Position numbers and translations under genes: made by a program. From Platycnemis pennipes (lineage: Eukaryota > Arthropoda > Insecta > Odonata > Platycnemididae): 64,000 nucleotides of DNA. This document shows positions 11,076 to 22,112 of the stretch, one piece after another (position 1 is the first letter of the stretch; each line of letters begins with the position of its first letter). The DNA is taken from contig OW121856.1 in NCBI GenBank assembly GCA_933228895.1, forward strand, positions 104,569,027-104,633,026, read 5' to 3'. Below the pieces are notes generated by a model. It was not told where the DNA came from, did no database searches, and saw only the letters and a list, made by a program, of their open reading frames with translations.

Positions 11076-11382
11076 ATCTACATCTACATAATACCCTGCA
11101 AGCCACCATAAAGGTGTGTGGCAGGGGTTGAACTCTCACCAAACATGCACTACATATCATTCATAAAAAAAGGGTTAGTACTTGTATAGGTACTGTTCAA
11201 AACTACGCTATTTCAAAAAAGATAAAAATAGCAAAACGTACATGCAAAAACATGCCGTTAGTTGGGTTAGCTATAATTCCTTATACCAACATGCAGCTAC
11301 CAATGCTATCCATTGCTACACTCGTACTGGGTATATTTACCGTTATTCATATCCCTAATAGTACGAGGAAAAAAGGACATAA
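11076..11382 (-). mobile_element. LINE-A 3' end
   Basis: Tail CTACATCTACATAATACC, stem-loop, and full UTR with AGGGTTAGTACTTG and GATAAAAATAGCAAAAC, ending at the GAGGAAAAAAGGACAT block. Confidence 0.85.
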
Positions 11383-11658
11383 TCGCACATAATAGTTCAT
11401 ATATCTTAACGTCAGCTATAATAGGAAATCATCTTAGCAACTAGAATCAATACAGATGTATGTCTTTCATTACTTATATTGTACAATTAAACAGGTTGAA
11501 ATCAAAGCCAACATTGCATGTAAAGCATTTAAGTTCCCGATGCGAATTCATGTTGCTTTAAACTGAGCCGGTAGTATTAATAATTCAGTAACGATAAGGC
11601 AGTGCCCTTAAAGTTAGTGCATTCCTGGGGTGAGATCAACTCCCTGTCTCACACCTTT

Positions 11659-11868
11659 CATCTACATCCACGTAATACCCTGCAAGCCACCACGAAGGTG
11701 TGTGGCAGGGGGTGAAGATCACCAAACATACACTATTGACATGCAACTAGGATATTTAATGGAGACATGCTGGATACATCTGCATAATACCCTGCGAGCC
11801 ACCAGGAGGGTGTGTGGCAGGCTGGAAAATAGGGTCACAAGCAGCTACATGGTTAGTATCTACCTAGT
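11659..11868 (-). mobile_element. LINE-B 3' ends, two overlapping pieces
   Basis: Two tail/stem-loop blocks in the same orientation, at about 11659-11750 (CACGAAGGTGTGTGGCAG, GAAGATCACC) and 11775-11868 (CAGGAGGGTGTGTGGCAG, then AATAGGGTCACAAGCAG). The second lacks the GAAGATC segment. Probably one insertion into the UTR of another. Confidence 0.7.
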
Positions 11869-11886
11869 ATCCCCTTTGTAGTTAGT

Positions 11887-11930
11887 ATCCCCTGCCACAA
11901 CCCTTTTTGGTGGCTTGCAGGGTATTATAT
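11887..11930 (+). mobile_element. Very short LINE tail
   Basis: CCCCTGCCACAACCC, GGTGGCTTGCAGGGTATTATA on the + strand, merging directly into the TACATCTACATAAT tail of the minus-strand LINE-A that follows: two LINE tails end to end. Confidence 0.65.
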
Positions 11931-12325
11931 ACATCTACATAATAACCTGCAAGCCACCATGAAGGTGTGTGGCAGGGGGTGAATTCTCACCAAACATGCA
12001 CTACATATCATGCATGAAAAAGGATTAGCATTTATATAGGTACTGTTCAAAACTACGCTATTTAAAAAAAGATAAAAATAGCAAAGCAAACATACAAAAA
12101 CATGCTGTTAGTTGGGTTACCGTTTAGTCCTTATACCAACATGTGGCTACCAATGTTATCCATTGCTACACTCGTACTGGATATTTTTACCGTTAATTGT
12201 ACGAGGAAAAAATGACATTTTGAATCTGTCAGTTCGGCAATCAATTTCTCTAATTTTGTGATTATGGTCCAGTCTACCATAGTAAGTTGGGGTCCGCAAA
12301 ATATTTTTAACATCATCACTGAAAG
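11931..12325 (-). mobile_element. LINE-A 3' end
   Basis: Tail, stem-loop, complete UTR and the end of the ORF up to the ATATTTTTAACATCATCACTG block. It breaks off at 12325. Confidence 0.85.
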
Positions 12326-13890
12326 ACCTTTGTGGTGACTTGGAAAGTACCTACTGTTAAGAGATCTACCTTCTTAACTCGCTCATTCATTCGGTTATCA
12401 TGTGGATATTTTTTACTTTGAGAAAATGTACGCCTTCTGGTGGTTAATTTTCATGTTTCATTTTCCATGTTTGTTCGTAGCGTAAAACTTGAAATGAAAT
12501 TGAGAAACTTGAAACTTAAGTTGTTTACGTTTAAAGAACTGATTAGTGCACCGCTTTCAAAGCGATCAACACGTCCGCTGGCCTTTGCGAAGGACGGCCA
12601 TTCGATTCCCACGTCCGACGGAGAAGTCATGCTGTCACTTAATGAGTTTCTTCGGTGGGTTCATGTGGAGACATGACCTCAGTAGTCGAGGCGTCACAAC
12701 AAAGCCTAATCACAACTTCTCTTTGAAGGACTCTCCATGAAACGTGCATCTGTCGACCTTCATACGCAATGTCCATGAGTTTCTTGTTTGTAGAAATCTA
12801 TAAGATCCAAATGAATCAGTACAAATAGATCTCATCGACTCATTTTAGAATTGTAATGTTCTACTTAAATTGTAAAACAGTTTTAATGACAACATCAGAG
12901 TTATCGGTTACATAGGATTTCATGTGAGATAAATATTTCTCCTGCATTGATTCATTTTTTTAAGGACTTTTTTTTCGTATTCATGCATTTTTGCTTTTTC
13001 CAACTAAATAGAAATTTTCATTAGAAATCCCTTCCGTTGAAATTAATGCTTTGATATAAAAATATTTAGTTTTTAATTTACGAATTCCAGACTATATGTA
13101 ACTCCGCAGTTTAGTCAAATCTTCTGTTAACTTTACACAATTTCCTTTTTTCAGAACATATACCCTCAAATAGCTAAGCTTATGTTCTTTTAATTTAAAG
13201 GTTTTTAAGTAATTACTTTTTTAATGCATTAGATTTCCTCGTTTCTCTTGAGTCCTAAGTTAATACTATAAACTAATGTTGTAAATTATTCCTCAGGAAA
13301 AAATCTATTAGTTATAAATTTCATTGCAGTTGCTAAGTAACATATATGATAAATTCTTTGTTTGCATTCTATACGACAGTAATGAAATTTCGCTTACATG
13401 GCTGTGATTTGCAAGCATTTTATTTATCTGTTTATTAACGAGGGCATTTGACAAACATGCATCACCGCGTAGTACACTATGTAATCAGCGGAAAAAGAAA
13501 TCATCACACTATGCTATTTAGATACTTCACTATTACAAGCACATATACGTTAAAACTTTAACAATAATTGTTTCTTAGAACACATCATTATGCGGCCCCC
13601 ACTTATGCTATAAATCACCCAAAACTATCTTTTTCTCACCAGACTCAAAGTTTGACGCCACTCCAAAACTGAAATGAAGTGTGTCACGCAGCTGATTTGG
13701 GTGATGGACCTTAGATAGATTTGGGCGATGGTTAACCTAGGTTGTAAACGGCCAATACCAGAACCGGCATGGGAATGTGCTCCCTGATTGGCGGAGCGTA
13801 ACCTGTGAGCGGGAGTTCAGCGCGGATAACGATGCTTTATGAAAGAGAATACAGCGTCTCCCTTTTTATGATAAAAATGTGCGATTCGTC
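12326..13890. other. Mostly unrecognised AT-rich DNA
   Basis: Apart from a possible SINE head near 12550-12660 I recognise nothing. 12760-13600 is strongly AT-rich without open frames; 13690-13860 is more mixed. Confidence 0.45.
12545..12665 (+). repeat. Possible decayed tRNA-derived SINE head
   Basis: CGCTGGCCTTTGCGAAGG followed by GGCCATTCGATTCCCACG resembles the region from the A box to the B box (GGTTCGANTCC) of a tRNA-like SINE promoter, then CCGACGGAGAAG. The A box is poor. Offered as a candidate only. Confidence 0.3.
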
Positions 13891-14610
13891 CTACAACTAC
13901 ATTTACATTATACCCTGCAAGCCGCCATAAAGGTGTGTGGCAGGGGGTGAATTCTCACCAAGCATGCACTACATATCATGTATAAATAGGATTAGTATTA
14001 ATGTACTAGTCTAAATTTCACCATTTAAAAAGATAAAAATAGCAAATTAAGCATGCAAAAACATGCTGATAGTTGGGTTATCTTCAAGTCTTTATACCAA
14101 CTTGCAACTACCTATGCTATGCATTGATTCACTCGCATATGACATACATATTTACCGCTATTCAAATCTCTAATTGTACGAGGAAAAAAGGACATCTTGA
14201 ATCTGTCAGTTCGGCAATCGATTTCTATAATTTTGTAATCATGGTTCACTCTACCATACTAAGTTGGGGTTAGCAAAATATTTTTAACGTCATCACTGAA
14301 AATATGGTCTTGGAATTTATTTAAGAGATTAATTCTAAATTTCAACCTGCGATCTGACAATGATTCCCAATTTCATTCATTAATTAGACTGGTTACGCTA
14401 ATATAGTTATCGTACCGTCCCTTTACAAATCTTGCCGATCTTCGCTGACCACGAAGTTCATTATTTATACCGATTTCGTAGGGATCCCATATAGTCCTAG
14501 TTACGAGGCAGGTTTCCCAGTACCCGAACCGCTTCATCAATCCAACCCCTCGTTTGCAAAAGGCGTGCGTTAACGATATCGGTCGGTATTTATTTAAGTG
14601 GCTCCTCTCC
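13891..14610 (-). pseudogene. Internally deleted LINE-A copy
   Basis: 3' end and UTR at 13891-14270. The minus frame 14373-14621 carries [25 protein letters not shown], directly preceded in the same frame by NKYRPISLTHAF, which looks like the early reverse transcriptase block (YRPISLT). The whole palm and thumb between these is missing. Either a deletion inside one element or two insertions that happen to remain in frame. Confidence 0.7.
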
Positions 14611-14616
14611 TCTACC

Positions 14617-15395
14617 CTCATCTACATCTACATATACACGATACCATGCAAGCCACAGCGAGGGTGTGTGGCAGGGTGTGAAGATCACCAAGCATTCACC
14701 ACTAACATGCAAACAAGCAACTATAGGGTCTCATGCAACTACATTGTTAGTATCTATAGTATTTAAGGGGTTAATGCATGCATCATACACTACAGACTAC
14801 TCTAAAATATTTCCCCTACCTATCCCTTTCCTATGCTGCCTATTCTGTTCTCTTATAGTACGGGGGAAAAATGCCACTTTGAATCAATCGGTACGACAAT
14901 CTATCTCTCTGATCTTATTTATCTGGTCGAATCTAGCATAATACGCTGGTGTTTTTAATATGTGCCTAACATCTTCAGTAAAGCTATCCGATTGAAATTT
15001 CACTAATAGATTTAATGTGTACTTTAACCTACGCTCTGATAATGATTCCCACCCTAATTCTTGTATTAATTCTGAAACGCTACTCAACCTATCGTAACAC
15101 CTTTTAACGAACCTAGCTGCTCTACGCTGCACACTGTCTAGTTCTCTGATCAAACCTAATTCATTCGGATCCCATACACTGGCTGCATACTCAAGATGGG
15201 GCCTAACTAGTGAAAAGTAACATCGCTCTTTTGTCCTCTCATCACATTTCCCAAGTACTCTTTTTATCAATCCTAGCTTTCTCTTCGCTCGGCCGCATAT
15301 TTCCCGGGTGTGTCTTCCCCACGATAAATCTCTAATGATTTTTACTTCTAAATACCTCATGATTTCCACGTTTTCGATCTTCAAATACTATAATC
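14617..15395 (-). pseudogene. LINE-B C-terminal ORF and 3' end
   Basis: Type copy of LINE-B. The minus frame 14884-15384 (166 codons) encodes EIMRYLEVKIIRDLSWGRH, REICGRAKRKLGLIKRVLGK, YFSLVRPHLEYAASVWDP, NELGLIRELDSVQRRAARF, GWESLSERRLKYTLNLL and REIDCRTD. The 3' UTR holds GTAGTGTATGATGCATG-like sense sequence, and the stem-loop has the CACCCTCGCTGTGG loop variant. 5'-truncated: reverse transcriptase and endonuclease are missing. It differs from LINE-A throughout the protein while sharing the 3' stem-loop and tail. Confidence 0.87.
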
Positions 15396-16019
15396 TCTGG
15401 CATTTTCCTCATAATAAATCCACAATCATTGACAATGCCCTGAGAAACGCGTTTGCTGTTTGGAGACATTACTCCGAATTAAAACCAATTACCAAAAGTT
15501 AATTGAAGATAGCGGACTAAAACGCCTCTTGCTTCTTGATAGCCCTGAATCGAATATTTCGCTCCGCTGTTTTACTCGGAAAATCAAACGTTAGCCAATT
15601 AATGTTTCGTAATTTCTGCGAATGTTTCGAGCTTTGATCTCTATCGGTCTCTCTCTTTGGTTGATGTCTGAGGTTATGAAGCGATTTCGGCGCGGGTCGT
15701 GGTTGACAACCGGAAGAGAAACCGGAAAAAGTCCCTCGACCGTGAGCAGCATAATCGCCGAATTTCGCTCGCTCGGGACTCGTGACTCAATGAAACGGAG
15801 GAGGTACGGGTGCCCCGATGGCACCAGCGGGTGCGTGCGTGTCATTCTGTGGCCGTCCTCCAATTGCCTGAGCTTCCTTATCTCCGATCACCGCGTCTGC
15901 GGATGCATCAGCAATCTATTGATCGATTTCTGCCATCCTGAAAGTCAATTGCCTATCATCTACCTCACTACTCCCTCAGAAACGCATTTTGTCGGGCTAC
16001 AGAGCTACATCTGTATCCG
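15396..16019. other. Unassigned region with one 145-codon open frame
   Basis: A + frame (15622-16059) and an overlapping minus frame (15591-15863) are open, but neither shows a known domain, and the + frame runs into repeat X. The composition is more GC-balanced than the surroundings, so part of an unknown element or host exon is possible. I do not assign a function. Confidence 0.35.
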
Positions 16020-16805
16020 CAATGGGATCGTTTCTCATAATTTTTATTGCCGAAACTGATAGTGTGAAATAAAAATAACGGTATTTTTCCGTTTTTTGAT
16101 CCGTCAATTATTTATCGAGTTATAAGCGGCGAAAAACTGATGTTTTTAACCCTTTCGGAAAAGTGGGCGTGGTGCAACCTCTGACGTATAACAACTTTGT
16201 CCAATCACAACAGCTACATCTACATAACACCCTGAAACCCACCATAAAGGTGTGTTGAATGGGGTGAACTCTCACCAAACATGCACTACATATCATGCAT
16301 AAAAAAAGGATTAGTACTTGCATAGGTACTGTTCAAAACTACGCTTTTTAAAATAAAGATAAAAATAGCAAAGCATACATGCAAAAACATGCTGTTAGTT
16401 GGGTTAGCTTTAAGTCCTTTATACCAACATGCAGCTACCAATGTTATCCATTGCTACACTCATACTGGATAAATTTACCGTTATTCATATCCCTAGTAGT
16501 ACAAGGAAAAAGGACATTTTGAATATGTCAGTTCGGCAAACAATTTCTCTAATTTTGTGATTATGGTCCAGTCTACCATGTAAGTTGGGGTTCGCAAAAT
16601 ATTTTTTACATCATCACTGAAAATATGGTCTTGGAATTTGTTTAAGAGATTAAGTCTAAATTTCAACCTGCGATATGACAATGTTTCCCAATTTAATTCA
16701 TTTAATAGACTGGTTACGCTAATAAGGTTGTAATAATAACAACTGAGCCAGCGAAGCTACATTGCCTTATCGCAATGGGGGGGACACAACTGACTCTGCC
16801 AATAG
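16020..16805 (-). repeat. Repeat X, copy 2, split by a LINE
   Basis: Reverse complement of window bases 1-260. The two parts, 16744-16805 and 16020-16211, are adjacent in copy 1 but here separated by LINE-A. The direct repeat ACAAC at 16207-16211 and 16739-16743 marks the target duplication. The two X copies differ by many substitutions, so the family is old. Confidence 0.65.
16212..16738 (-). mobile_element. LINE-A insertion inside repeat X, 5-base target duplication
   Basis: A 527-base 5'-truncated LINE-A: tail AGCTACATCTACATAAC, a stem-loop with several substitutions, UTR, and the ORF end up to the ACTGGTTACGCTAATAAGG block. Both borders are defined by ACAAC and by comparison with the empty site at the window start. 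Confidence 0.85.
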
Positions 16806-17235
16806 GACAGTTACGACAGCATCTGTGCAAGCAGACCTTCCGAGAACCCTCCTCCAACTCCCTCCCTTCCTCGAAAAGCAGTCAAGGACGGGAGTAAAGT
16901 GACGTCATTGTTATCACAGCAGCTTTTTTGGTTGGCGTCACCTTTTTCTTATTTTAATTTTGGAATTATGAGTGAATGGTTGTGGTTATAAGATTATTTT
17001 TTTCACTAAAATTCTTTTTTTGTTTCCATCTAACGATTTCGTGTACACAATTGCGATTTCGTGTCCGAGTAAACGACCCCATTCCATCCGTTAGGGGGTG
17101 TGGCATGGGATGACTGCATGACAGAGGAACGCAATACTGTCGCATACGAAATCCTATCGTTAGTAAATTCCGAGTTATCTCGAAAATAATATCGGCTCTT
17201 GTAATAAGTTACCCTTTGTAGTAATTTACTCTTAT
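16806..17235. other. No recognised feature
   Basis: Flank of repeat X, possibly its continuation, followed by T-rich sequence. The part from about 17170 may be the diverged upstream end of the LINE-C copy. Confidence 0.4.
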
Positions 17236-17580
17236 GAAGCAGGCTTAATTTACGAATTATATCGAGTACAATTAAGAGCAGCGAGATATGTAAAAGGGTG
17301 TTACTATAGGGAAAGCAGTGTGTCTGGTATGCTAGCCGAATTGGGATGGGAATCGCTGTCACAACGCAGGCTGAATTGTAGACTTAATCTTCTGGGAAAA
17401 TTCATGGAGGGAAATTTCATTAATTACGTTAATCATATATTGCTGGCTCCGACTTATTATGGTAGGCTCGATAATTCTAATAAAATTTAGTAGATAGATT
17501 GCCGGATGGACAGGTTTAAAATGTCAATTTTTCCACGCACGATTCGAGATCAGAACTTTAGACATCGCGTAAATCGGTAA
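17236..17580 (+). pseudogene. LINE-C: diverged C-terminal LINE fragment
   Basis: A reading frame of 114 codons without a Met start encodes [53 protein letters not shown], then two adjacent TAG codons, and IDCRMDRFKMSIFPRTIRD before its stop at 17578-17580. The blocks align with the LINE-A and LINE-B C-termini but are clearly distinct from both, so I treat it as a third subfamily. The rest of the element is missing. Confidence 0.8.
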
Positions 17581-17853
17581 TAATTATAGAGGTAATATTC
17601 AGAGTAGGTCGATAGTATTTTTTATTTCCTGCATGTTCAAATCAAGGTGTGACTGCATGCATTGCTTTTTTTTTGCATGCATGAGTATCTATTAAATTGG
17701 TGTCGGATTTCAAGTCATGCATTGTATTCGTGGGCGTTTCCTGCATGATTGGGATTTGGTAGTTTTTTCTCCCTTTTCCCCTAATTACTTTTAAAGGTGT
17801 GGTGTTTGTTTTGTGTTGTTCATATTTGTTTGTTGTGTCATTGTTCCTGGTGT

Positions 17854-17922
17854 GGATGCGCCCCCTGCCACACACCCTCGAGGTGGCTTGCAGGGTATGT
17901 CGTGGATATAGATGTAGATATT
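17854..17922 (+). mobile_element. Short LINE-B tail
   Basis: CCCCCTGCCACACACCCTCGAGGTGG stem-loop followed by CTTGCAGGGTATGTCGTGG and ATAGATGTAGATA. No upstream LINE sequence is recognisable. Confidence 0.7.
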
Positions 17923-18303
17923 ATACTCAAAAAGGCATATTTGAGGATTTTCAGCAGGAGAGATCTTATTCCCTCCGAGAATATATTCTTTCTCATAATG
18001 CAGTCTCCACATGAACATGAATGAGCTTTGCTGTGGCTATGCATAGACCTCTCGTACAAAGATGTTTGATAGCATAAAAAATAATATTTATTTATAGGCA
18101 ATATATATATTACCGTTTATTTCAACCATTGATGCAGTTAATATTTTTATTTATATAATTGCGTTATTAATCAACTCATCCGCTTATCTAACAATCTTAA
18201 TCAGCATATTGATATGGCGTAAGACTTATGGACATCATGAAAATTCATGCTTGAGCTAATTATCGAGTTAATTCTCATTTCTACATCTTTCCATTTCTAC
18301 ATT

Positions 18304-18835
18304 TTCATCTACATCTTCATAATACCCTGCAAGCCACCATAAAGGTTCGTGGCAGGGGGTGAATTCTCACCAAACATGCACTACATATCATGCAAAAAAA
18401 AGGATTAGTATTAATATACTAGTCTAAACTTCACTATTTAAAAAGATAAAAATAGCAACGTAAACATGCAAAAACATGCTGTTAGTTGAGTTGCCTTCAA
18501 GTCCTTATACCAACATGCAACTACCTATGCTATACATTGATTCACTCGTATTGGACATATTTACCGCTATTCATATCCCTAATTGCACGAGGAAAAAAGA
18601 CATTTTGAATCTGTCAGTTCGGCAATCAATTTCTATAATTTTGTGTTTATGGTCCAGTCTACCATAGTAAGTTATGGTCCGCAAAATATTTTTAACATTA
18701 TCACATAATATATTATCTTGGAATTCATTTAGGAGATAAGTATAATTTCAAACTGCGATCTGACAATAATCCCCGCTTTAATTAATTTAATAGACTGGTT
18801 ATACTACTATAGTAATCGTATCTTCACGCCAAATT
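18304..18835 (-). mobile_element. LINE-A 3' end and ORF end
   Basis: Tail (ACATCTTCATAATACC), stem-loop, UTR with AGTATTAATATACTAG, and the ORF end to the GACTGGTTATACTACTATAG block, with many substitutions and small deletions. Confidence 0.8.
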
Positions 18836-19505
18836 TGCATTGTATATTATACATAAAAAGCATTAGTAATTATATTGTAGTCTACATTTCACAATTTAAA
18901 AAAATCCAAAAAAAGCCACGCAAGCATGCAATAACATGCTGGTAGTTGGGTTAGCTTAATTTTATTACACCAACATGCCACTACGCATGCTATCTATATA
19001 TATATAATTGATACACTTGTATTTATACTATTGGATATATTTACTGATGTTCATATCCCTAAATATACGAAGATAGAAGGGCATTCCGGATCTTTCACTT
19101 CGGCAATTAATTTCTCTAATTTTGTGATTATGGTCCAAACTACCATATTAAGTGACCATATTAAAGTGACACACCCTCGCGGTGGCTTGCAGGGTATCGT
19201 GTAGATGTAGATGTAGAAGTGAGAGCTCGCAAAATATTTTTAACGTCATCACTGAAAATATTATCTTGGAATTTATTTAAGAGATTAAGTCTAAATTTCA
19301 ACCAACGGTCTGGCAATGATTCCTATGTTAGTTCAATTAAATGGTTACGCTAATACAGTTATCATACCGTCCCTTTACAAACTTTCCCATCTTCGCTGCA
19401 CACGTTCAAGTTCATTATTTAGGCCTATTTCATATGTATTTCATTTACTTGCAGCGTATTCCAAATGTGGTTTAACAATGGAAAAGTAGCTAATTTCTCA
19501 TACAT
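18836..19505 (-). pseudogene. Old LINE-A copy split by a 47-base LINE-B tail
   Basis: Strongly diverged LINE-A without a recognisable tail: UTR 18836-19160, then the insertion 19170-19216, then the ORF end from 19223 with TCATACCGTCCCTTTACAAA, the antisense of the RFVKGRYD block, and the GTTCAAGTTCATTATTTAG block. The divergence shows it is older than its neighbours. Confidence 0.75.
19170..19216 (+). mobile_element. 47-base LINE-B tail with target duplication
   Basis: Starts at CACACCCTCGCGG and ends in GTAGATGTAGATGTAG, flanked by AAGTGA at 19164-19169 and 19217-19222. Among the shortest LINE insertions that can still be recognised; it holds only half of the 3' stem-loop. Confidence 0.8.
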
Positions 19506-21765
19506 TTTGGACAATACACGGTATATTCCGGTCACACTGTGAGGTTAAAGGAAGATGCATAGGGAGAATCTAAATTACATTGAGGACAGCTTGAAATGGA
19601 AGACATCATCATGCGGGACAGATATTGAACAAGTGTTATATAAACGTTCGGGGTCACTTTTCAAGAGGGAGAAAATATTGAAAAAACACATATCTTTAAT
19701 TAAGATTCACACACAAAGATGCATTATAGATCTGCACGGTGTAAGCAGTTAATATTATATCCTAATCCAATTAATCCCGCCAATTATTATTGTTTTAACT
19801 TATTCAAGGAAAGGATGATGTTGTAATCATGGCTGTCTTACAAGGTTTCCAATTTTATCTTACAATTGTAACATAGCCTACTGTACTATTGCGGCGTTTT
19901 TATATGCCATAAAACTTTAGGAGTTTGTCTTAAATTTCTGCAAGATATTTACCACCCGTATCTACTTCGATCTATTAGCTTGGCGTATGATGATGTAAGT
20001 TTGTGAGTGGAAAAATTGGAAGAAGAATAATTAGTTTTTTTACATAGTTAAATACGTATTTGGTTGAAACCTCTCACTTAATATGGTAGTATTCATTTTA
20101 CAAATCTTACAAATCTACACATGCAAAAATATTTCCTTTGACACCGCTTCACTTCAATTGTTTGGCAATATCCCTAATTTGATTCAGCTCCATTCGAGTT
20201 TTTAACTCTATTACATGCGGTAGCATTGATGAAATTTGGTGACATGCATCATAAGTACCATGAGTACATAGTTTTATTCCTGCAAGTTTTGCTAAGATTA
20301 TTTGAGATCCACCGCACTCTTTGGAAAAAATGTACTAACTCTCTAACACCTTCATGGAAACTCATTGAAGTGTGCTTACAATACTTATTTTGTTACGTAT
20401 CCAGTGAAATTTATGGTGCAATGGGAAGTTTCTTCATATGCCAGAATTTTTGCCATCAATAACCTGTCGTTATAATGATTAGATGTGTCATGCAGCAAAA
20501 GTATCTATGTAGCATTCTTGGCATATGCCTGTGGCTAATGGCAAGAAGTACACCAATCATACTGAAAATATCTACATTGGTCTGGTACTTTAGTTGGGTA
20601 ATTGCCGGTTAGCTCAAGAGATTCATTGCTCAGTCTACGGGACAAACGTGATGTGAACTTCATTTTTCAAGACAGGGAGACAACCTAAGCAGGCGAACGC
20701 GGAAGCGTTTAACATACCCAATCGTAATATTCGCATAGCATGCGCTCAATTTAAAGGTACAAACCCTTCCATCATGTTTCCCGCAGTGTTTATTCCAGCC
20801 AGTGTCCTAACATTCCTTGTGTCTCTCGCTATGAGCTACAGTGACCGTTCCATGATGGTTTATTGATGATGATGAATTTAGAATTTTCCCCTTTGATGTG
20901 GTTATCATGGATATTTTTCTTGGCGACTAGCTTTACGCTTACGTACTAGCAAAATTTTTCGCCTCCTCAATCGATAAAGGACTGCTTTGCTCAACGAGGT
21001 TTGTGGTGTCAGTGAGTAGTGAAAGTGTAAGGTAATATTGGTGCGATAATAGAATGCGAAATTCACTTTCCCTGCGCTGAGACGTTCACTTTTCATAACG
21101 CCTTCGTGTCTATTTTCGTGAGTGAAAGCAAATCGTCGATTTCGTCGCATGAAAACTCATTTTTCACCTCTCTTTCTCTGTAATATTCTTCCAAGGTTGT
21201 ACCACGTCTTTGATTGCATTGCCTGATCTGAAGATTATGATTTCATTCACTGACAAATGAATGTTAAGAGGTGCCACAGGATTCTGTCTCTCCCATTCTC
21301 CATATTAAGCTTTAGAAAAATTACGCTTTTCTTTTGAACTCGTCATTCATGAGTATATTTTAATCGATCATTACATTGAATACAATGATTTTATGATGAA
21401 TAAGAGCCAATTTTTCCCATCAACTTTTTATAATGGTGCAAATGAAGATAACTGTTGGCTGAGTATCACTGCCATCGTATACTTTGGAAAAAATAATTTA
21501 TTGTTCAGTTATCTAGGTAGGCATGGTACTCTACGATGTAACCATTTCAAATGCTTTGAATTCCCATTCCAATGGGAAACGATTTATTTTGCTTTAATTA
21601 TCACGTTTACGCATACTTATAAAATCAACTATATTGTCAGATCTCCTTCAAAATAGTAATTACATTGTAGTTATTATGTAAAAACTATTACCAGGTTATT
21701 CTCTTACCTGTGCAAATACCTATAAAAATTCTTGCAAAAGGTGGATTAAAATGATGTTCCAAATC
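19506..21765. other. No recognised feature
   Basis: About 2.2 kb of AT-rich DNA. Short frames (19555-19752, 20226-20462, 21393-21656 plus; 20905-21150 minus) have no domain or codon bias I can recognise. No repeat is shared with the rest of the window. Confidence 0.45.
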
Positions 21766-22112
21766 ACATTGCATTTATTAAAAACACCAGCGTATAGATA
21801 TTCGACCAGATAAATAAGATTAGAGAGATAGATTGTCGTACTGACAGATTCAAAATGGCATTTTTCCCTCGTACTATAAGAGAACAGAATAGGGAGCATA
21901 GCAAAGGGATAGATATGGGAAATATTTTAGGGCAGTCTGTAGTGCATGATGCATGCATTAACTCCTTAAATACTATAGATACTAACAATCTAGCTGCATG
22001 GGACCCTATAGTTGCTTGTTTGCATGTCAGTAGTGCATGCTTGGTGATCTTCGCCTCCTGCCACACACCCTCGCGATGACTTGCAGGGTATCGTGTAGAT
22101 GTAGATGCAACA
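21766..22112 (+). mobile_element. LINE-B 3' end
   Basis: Ends of the ORF (AAAACACCAGCGTATAG, AATAAGATTAGAGAGATAG, CGTACTGACAGATTCAAAATG), the UTR with GTAGTGCATGATGCATGC, GTTGCTTGTTTGCATG, the stem-loop with a CTCGCGATGAC variant and a GTAGATGTAGATG tail. Confidence 0.85.

Noticed and set aside
15622..16059. 145-codon ORF near 15.6 kb
   Set aside because: No recognisable domain, overlapped by another frame on the minus strand, and its end runs into repeat X. Kept only as an unassigned region.
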